Below, piece after piece: positions 58,201-64,000 of a stretch of DNA of 64,000 bases. Location: the NCBI GenBank assembly GCA_024364735.1, contig JAGFNQ010005392.1, positions 259,510 to 323,509 on the forward strand, read 5' to 3'. Position numbers and translations under genes: made by a program. Under the pieces are notes generated by a model. The model was given only the letters and a program-made list of their open reading frames with translations. It made no database searches and was not told the origin of the DNA. This DNA is from Boesenbergia rotunda (taxonomy: Eukaryota; Streptophyta; Magnoliopsida; Zingiberales; Zingiberaceae). How positions within the stretch are numbered: position 1 is the stretch's first letter; every line of letters begins with the position of its first letter.

Positions 58201-58536
58201 TTGGCACAACAAAGGTACGGTTCTTGGGGGTACCATTATGCTTTTTGTGCTAAAAGTCTTCAGCTCTTCCTCTCATTCTAAATTCCATCTTGTAAAGGGG
58301 AAGAGGACAACCTTGTGAAGGTTTTCTCCACCTTGAAGGAGGTTTTTCATAGTGGAGATTGTGCGCTCATGTGGATCCTTGGATTAGTCACCTCTCTGAG
58401 GTGGATACCAAGTAAACGAAGGTGTTAGCATTGTTTTTATCATTTCATTATTTTTCTTGTGTTTTGCTAACCATTCTTGTAGAGAAAATCGAAACTTGCT
58501 ATTCACTCCCCTCTAGCAAGGCGCCACAATCTAACA

Positions 58537-59315
58537 AGACTTTCAAAGCTAGGCTTGTTGCGAAAGGGTATACTCAGAAAGAGGGTATCGATTATGAGGA
58601 GACCTTTTCGTCGGTAGCCATACTTAAGTCTATCCAGATTCTCTTATCTATTGCCGCTCATATCGATTATGAGGTATGGCAGATGAACGTCAAGACAGCT
58701 TTCCTTAACGGAAGTCTTGGGGAGACCATCTACATGAAGCAACCAGAAGGGTTCATTGCGAAGGGTAAACAGCATCTAGTGTGCAAGCTTAATCGATCCA
58801 TTTATGGATTGAAGCAAGATTCACGATCTTGGAACATCCGCTTTGATGAATTAATCCAGTCATATGAGTTTATTCAAAGCCCGGATGAGTCATGTGTATA
58901 TAAGAGATATGACGGAAACGTAGTGGTGTTTTTTATACTTTACGTAGATGACATTTTGATAATTAGCAACAAAGTCAAAGTGTTATCAGATGTAAGGGTA
59001 TGGTTGTCCAGACAATTCGATATGAAGGACTTAGGAGAAGTGGGACACATCATTGGGATCAAGGTCATAAGGGATCGCTAGAAAAGGATGTTGTGCTTAT
59101 CCCATGCTTCATACATAGACACCGTCCTAGCTCGTTTTAGCATGGAAAACTCCAAGAAAGGTTTTCTACCTTTCAGGCATGGGGTTCCTCTATCCAAGGA
59201 GATGTGTCCGAAAACATCAAAGGAGATAGAGGAAATGAAGGTGGTTCCTTATGCATCGGCTGTAGGAAGCCTCATGTATGTTATATTGTGCACGAAACCA
59301 TATATCTGCTTTGCC
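58537..59315 (+). pseudogene. C8 Ty1/copia RT, left piece
   Basis: This starts inside RT at KTFKARLVAKGYTQKEG. It continues with WQMNVKTAFLNGSL, RSIYGLKQDSRSWNIRFDE, FFILYVDDILIISN (intact YVDD), RQFDMKDLGEVGHIIG, a TAG near 59079, then YASAVGSLMY and CFA. It breaks off at about 59315, where minus-strand element X begins. The region upstream of 58536 is C7 LTR, so an open frame starting at 58422 is not the natural start. Confidence 0.88.
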
Positions 59316-59482
59316 TCTTCGGTATTAATCTCGTTAGGATTTTCGGTACAGAACTCGGCAAGATCACACTTAGGTTCCTCAGCAGTAGAGACAAAATTCA
59401 TATTTAATTCCCAATCCATTTTATCACTAGGGGCATTTAATTGGTTTTCTCTTTGAATTAGGTCAAGTGGGTCTAGATCCAT
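59316..59482 (-). pseudogene. X element N-terminal coding remnant
   Basis: On the minus strand an ATG near 59482 gives MDLDPLDLIQRENQLNAPSD and EEPKCDLAEFC, then meets C8 at about 59315. It lies downstream of the X primer site and leader, where gag is expected. I do not recognise the protein family. Confidence 0.35.
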
Positions 59483-60530
59483 TTTAGAATACCTGAGAAT
59501 CATAACAATCACACACTTTAGATTTATGAAATAAATTGACACCTCAAAACAATTTATTACAAAATCTACCAACACCTCAAAAATCAAGAATTACGCATGC
59601 CACGATGGTGTGGACGTATACGAACTCTACATTCGTGAGAGGAGGTTTTACCCATTAATTTTACTATCTTGTCATCCTAACCTTTTGACAAGTAAAATTA
59701 ATAGTTGGCCCTCTTCGGCCCTACAAATGACAGCAGTGACTCTGATGGGGAGGATACTATCATTTGTATCTAAGTGTTTACCACTACACGACACCAAGAA
59801 AAATTATTTCTGATTATGTGTCTTTCGATGGGGAAGTACACACGCTCGTCAATAATTTCCTATAGTCTTTTCTGATCTAGTGATCCGCAGAACAAGCCCA
59901 TCCAATGGGGAGGAAGACACTCAGAGTCGACGCGCAGACTTGTTCGCATCACATATCAGTTGTAGTGGAGGCCATGGGACCCTTAGGTTCCCTCCCCCAC
60001 TTATTATTTGCGTTGAGGTTTTTACATGCATTCACACAATAAGCACATAAACCAAAAAATAATAATAGAGCTATGAAAAAATCCTAGATTTTTCCAATTA
60101 TTATGGCCTTGGTCTCCAATGTGCTTCCAGTCGTGTCGTCACCTCGTCGACTCCATCATATCCATGCGCAAGCCACCATGAAGGAGTCCCCGAGCCGAGA
60201 TGACTAGCTAACTAATTTACATCCATTGATCCTAAACTCCACGAAGGAGTGTACATGTCATCTAGATCAAAAGTAAATAGAAAGCTTGACTAAACAAGTG
60301 TCATATTTAATTACAAAAATTAAATAGATTATCTAGCCTCGTCAACCCCGAGGATTCAAATAATTTACATCACACAATCAATCACATACAATCAACACAA
60401 TTGTCATAATAGTTGGAATCTAGTACTTGCAACACAAAGTTCGCACATCCAAATATTATCCAGCAACACAATGTACATGATAATGTGTAGAAAAATAACC
60501 GAATCCTAAACACACAAAACCGGAAACCTC
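59483..60530 (-). other. X element leader
   Basis: Noncoding. About 400 bases near 59640-60030 are repeated on the same strand at 63057-63440 (for example GATGGGGAGGATACTAT, CTAAGTGTTTACCA, AACAAGCCCATCC). The stretch ends at the primer site. Confidence 0.7.
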
Positions 60531-60542
60531 GCTCTGATACCA
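60531..60542 (-). other. X element primer-binding site
   Basis: On the minus strand TGGTATCAGAGC lies two bases from the X LTR, which shows that the LTR at 60545 is a 5' LTR and that this family is a true LTR retrotransposon. Confidence 0.88.
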
Positions 60543-60544
60543 AT

Positions 60545-62729
60545 TGTTGGTATGGCTTGGCGGTTTCCAAGACAACCATGGGGTCGAACCCAAGAGACCT
60601 CTCTATGCCTATGGATTAAAATTTAATCTGAATAGAGACCCGTCCCTCTAACAACCGACTCGTCGTCGTGTTAATTAATCCACGTTACAACTTAGACAAA
60701 ACCAAGATTAAGGCCTTATAACTTTCCGGATTAATTAACCACGGAAAAGACGACGATTTGGATCGCCGATTTTTGTGTTTATCTTCGGGGTCCAGTTAAT
60801 TAATTATTATCTATGAACAGGAATCAAAAATAATTAACTAACATGCATGAAATGACGAAGCAAAGCGACATGGCACAATTAAAACATAATATAAGGAAAA
60901 TGGAGCTCGGGAGAATTATACCTCGTCGTTTACCTCGCAGTTTTCTACCTTATGACCCTCCCCTCCTAGACGTCGTGTGGGCGACGATCTACAAAGTTAC
61001 GGAGTCTCCAAGGCACATGAATCAATCCTTCCTTTCTTGGCCGAAACCCTAGGAGAGAGAATCCAATATCCCTCTTCTTCCTTCACCTTGCGCCAAAACC
61101 CTAGAAGCTAGGATTCCGGCCTACCTCCACCACCTCCCTCCACCTTGCTGCAACCAACCAAAAGAGATGCAAAGCACTCTCCCTTGCTTGCCCTAGCAGA
61201 CCCTAAGGAGGGAGAAGGAGGGATGAAGAAGAAGCTCCCTTTCCTTCCTCTTCCTTGCGTCGGCTGGTATCTAGCCGAGTAGATCACCACCGGCAGCCCC
61301 TCTCTTCTTCTTCCTTGCTCCGTCGAAGCCTACTCCATCTTCATGGAGAACCCGACCAATGGAGAGGAAGAGAGGATGAAGGAGTAAGCAAACCGCACTC
61401 TCCCTATTCCTTTGCTTCCTCGCCGGCGCCGAGCACCCCAAGTGCACAGCTGGTTGCACCTCTTCTCCTTGCCTCCTTGATGTCGAGCCCTTGAGGATGA
61501 TCTAAGGAAAAGAAACTGGGCAGGAGAACTCCCTTTCCTTCCTTTCTCTTGCCGACGCCAAGTAGAGTTAGAGGGAGAGGATTGAGGAGCTTGGGAGAGA
61601 GAGAGGGAGAGGGGTTTTATTTATGGTCTATGTATGTGATTAATTGGAAAATTTTCTAATTAATTATGGATTGATTCCAAAATTTTATTAGAGAATAATT
61701 CCTTAATTAATCAATGATTAATAACTTAATCAATCCAAGATTAATTCCTTAATTAACCATAGATTAATTTCTCAATTAATCGAAGATTAATTTCTTAATT
61801 AATCGGCCTTGTATCATGACTTTTATGAGGTTTTATTGGGCTAAGATAGGGACCATGAGAAGGAGTTGGTTCTTGGCCCGCTAATGGATCCAAACCCGAT
61901 CCATTACTGAAAATCCATTCCACTAAAGGATCCCATTGTACTTCCTCACCAACCCCCATATTTTTATATGGGCTCCACCTATTATGAGTCGTCCATCTCC
62001 CCGTGTTTAAGATATCGTATGCAGGACAATTAATTTAATTTACTAATTATTAAATTAATTATCCTCTTGATCCTTGATTAGTACCACTCAACCTTTTCAT
62101 CATGCCGGACCATAGTCCACTTGCAAGATTTGACATGATGAACTTTTTGAGCTCACCAAGGGGGCATCATCATCCTGACTCGCCAGGACACGGATTCCAT
62201 TAATAATCAATGGCACATCATATTATTAATATTATCTCCCAACTTACCGGGTCTATCGATCTAACAGAATAGATCTCGCCCATTGGTAAATCAAAGATAT
62301 AATAATTAATAATATATGCCCATCATTATTTCGGGATTAAGAGATCGTACTCCATAATATTATCCGAGGTCCAATCCAATTTACTAAGTCAGTACAAAAA
62401 TTGGATGACCTCTCTTTTGGTCCTACTCAATGTACACAAAGTAGACTAGTGTAATCCTATGGTTAAGATAAACCACACCTAATTACACTTACAACCATCC
62501 CGATGGTTTGTCCAACTCCATCTCGGTTGTGAGCCTCTTTCTTATGCTTCGGTAAGGAACTTGATAACATGATCTTCTATGTGACACCATGCACCATGTT
62601 ATCTACAATGCCAAGCATCAGACATTTAGTGCACATACTAATAAACATGCACTGTGTAATTTTCTGATTCTCTTTAAAATGTAGATGTATCCTAACCAAA
62701 AGGCAAGGCTTTTAGTATACATCCTAACA
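60545..62729 (-). mobile_element. X element 5' LTR
   Basis: This is 2185 bp from TGTTGGTATGGC to ATCCTAACA, the same family as S2 and S3 (TGGCTTGGCGG, AGAGACCTCTCTATGCC, GGGGGCATCATCATCCTGACT). It is longer than those because of an AT-rich stretch of AATTAATC-type repeats at 61640-61800. It is followed at 62730 by the RNase H of C8. Confidence 0.88.
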
Positions 62730-63035
62730 AACTCCATCATGGAAGCTGAGTATGTGGCGGCCTCAGAGGCAGCCGAGGAAGCTGTATGGCTCACGAACTT
62801 CATGATTGGATGTGATTCCTAGTTTGCCCAGATCTATCACAATCTATTGTGATAACAATGGTGCAGTTGCAAACTCGAAGGAACCACGTGCCCATATGAC
62901 GAGTAAACACATAGAGCGCAAGTACCACCTGATATGAGATATCGTAAAGCAAGGAGAACTAGCTGTCGCCAAGATTGCATCGGAGGACAACCTGGCGCAT
63001 CCTTTCACTAAAGCTCTTCCAGCAAGACCCAGTGA
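62730..63035 (+). pseudogene. C8 Ty1/copia RNase H, right piece
   Basis: This reads SIMEAEYVAASEAAEEAVWL, then broken frames with matches to the end of copia RNase H (IAxED-NLA, PFTKALP) up to about 63030. About 100 codons of RNase H expected between it and 59315 are missing, so the X insertion was accompanied by, or followed by, a deletion. Confidence 0.75.
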
Positions 63036-63458
63036 TCCTAACACATAGAGTGCATTTACCCATTAATTTTATTATCTTGTCAACTTAAATTTTTGACAAA
63101 TAAAATTAATAGTTGGTTCACATCGGCCCTACAAATAATAGCAGTGACTCCGATGGGGAGGATACTATTATTTGTATCTAAGTGTTTACCATTACACGAT
63201 ACTAAGAAAATTATCTCGGATTATGAGTCGTCCGATGGGGAAAATCACACACTCCTTAACAATTTTCTATAATCATGTCAGACCCAGTGATCTGCAGAAC
63301 AAGCCCATCCGATGGGGAGGAAGGCACTCAGAGCCGACGCGCAGGCTTGTTCGCATCACTTGTCAAATTAGTAATGGAGGCCATGGGACCCTTAGGATCA
63401 CTCTCCCACTTAGTTATTTATAATGAGGAATTTTCATGCACACACACGACAAGCACAT
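63036..63458 (-). other. Second copy of X leader
   Basis: This is a diverged copy of part of 59640-60030 in the same orientation. It joins the LTR fragment at 63459 without a primer site, so part of the leader is deleted. Open frames here (63172-63541) are not convincing genes. Confidence 0.65.
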
Positions 63459-63644
63459 TGTACGGTATGGCTTGGCGGGTTTCCTCAGCGAATACCTGGT
63501 CGATCCGAGAGACCTCTCCACGTCCACGGATTAAAAATTAATCCAAGTGGAGGCCCGTCTCCCATCGACCATCTCATGCCATATCAAACGATCCATATTA
63601 CAACTTAGCCAATTACCAAAATCGGCCTTGTAATTTTCTAGACC
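63459..63644 (-). mobile_element. X-family LTR fragment
   Basis: TGTACGGTATGGCTTGGCGG matches the end of the X LTR (60545-60730), with CTCTCCACGTCCACGG and CATCTCATGCC further in. Homology stops near 63644. Confidence 0.7.
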
Positions 63645-64000
63645 GTGTAAGTACGCCTAGTTGCTTTTGATGTGATCAACCGATTTAAGTTAGGTCCTGG
63701 AATGTTTAATCCCTCTGCTAAGTGTGCAGGAGCTTAGGTATGGAGGAAGTCGAGTGTAAGACGTAGCGGACGAGAAGGATTGTGTGGAGAAGTGAGCCGA
63801 TGGGCTGTGTACAATCCGAGGGACGCGGAAGCTGCGGAAGAATACACCGGTGGATCGAGAAGGACGTACACGACGCCCGAGGGACGGGAAACCGGGAGGA
63901 AGCACGCTCGAGGGGCGAAAGGCCGGAGTCGGGTTCGGGTGAGCCTAACTCCGGTTGGCCGGAAATCACCCAGAAGATGAACCAAAAGACTGGTCAGTTT
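63645..64000. mobile_element. Probable fragment of another LTR
   Basis: GC-rich sequence with GAAGTCGAG, GACGCGGAAGCTG and GAGGGACGGGAAACCGG words, like the repeated 5' parts of the copia LTRs in this window (TAAGTGTGCAGGAGC near 63719). The rest lies beyond the right edge. Overlapping open frames on both strands are not supported as genes. Confidence 0.4.

Larger units (their letters stand above)
57629..58536 (+). mobile_element. C7 3' LTR
   Basis: This is 908 bp from TGTTGGGGCAATC to AATCTAACA. TATTTAAA at 58193-58200. It carries four CAGTCGACTG palindromes and two near copies between 57985 and 58145, the same motif as in the gypsy LTR of Gy1. Right flank AGACT, inside the RT of C8. Confidence 0.85.

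Noticed and set aside
1..64000. A bacterial or phage-type defence system or operon
   Set aside because: All recognisable genes are eukaryotic retroelement genes or a NOP58 fragment; there are no prokaryotic gene clusters.

Overview
The window is a gene-poor stretch of a large plant nuclear genome. The signs are Ty1/copia and Ty3/gypsy LTR retrotransposons with plant-type tRNA-Met primer sites (TGGTATCAGAGC), a TRIM, a CACTA transposon end, and a NOP58 fragment with plant-like GT-AG introns. The mix of Tekay/Del-like gypsy and SIRE-like copia elements fits a monocot; I cannot name a species. Nothing here is bacterial, and no intact cellular gene is visible.

Left part (1-18426). Gy1 is a minus-strand gypsy element: broken gag-pol at 1-4626, 5' LTR at 4924-7361, inserted into a minus-strand copia remnant C1 (7362-9414). 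Next come four exons of a NOP58 (box C/D snoRNP core) gene fragment at 9478-10636, split by solo LTR S1 (10642-12068, TSD TATTC), then a CACTA terminus with its subterminal repeats ending at 13279. The 3' end of a plus-strand copia, C2 (13280-16610), lies in the gag of a minus-strand copia, C3 (16611-18426).

Middle (18427-46512). Gypsy element Gy2 (5' LTR 18427-20752) has its gag split by the 20.6 kb minus-strand copia C4 (21225-41853; perfect TSD AATTT). C4 carries six later insertions: a tandem TRIM (23533-24605), solo LTRs S2 (30489-32340) and S3 (33334-35167) of one family, a solo Tekay-like LTR S4 (35843-38140), and solo LTR S5 (40237-41692) inside C4's own 5' LTR. Without them C4 is about 12.1 kb. 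It has gag, protease, integrase, RT and RNase H, plus a decayed spliced third ORF between pol and the 3' LTR. Gy2 breaks off in its RT at about 42763, where it is fused to part of an unrelated gypsy LTR (Gy3) that holds another solo LTR (S6).

Right part (46513-64000). Four plus-strand copia elements are stacked, each present only as its right half: C5 lies in C6, C6 in C7 and C7 in C8. C8 is split by a minus-strand element X (59316-62729), whose LTR family also gave S2, S3 and the fragment at 63459. The window ends in part of another LTR.

The main interest is regulatory and structural. Unrelated LTR families carry dense short palindromes (CAGTCGACTG, GGCGCC, GATCGGTC..GACCGATC). The last type recurs inside C4 just upstream of its third ORF. 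Three gypsy LTRs carry an antisense tRNA-like segment at the same place in U3.
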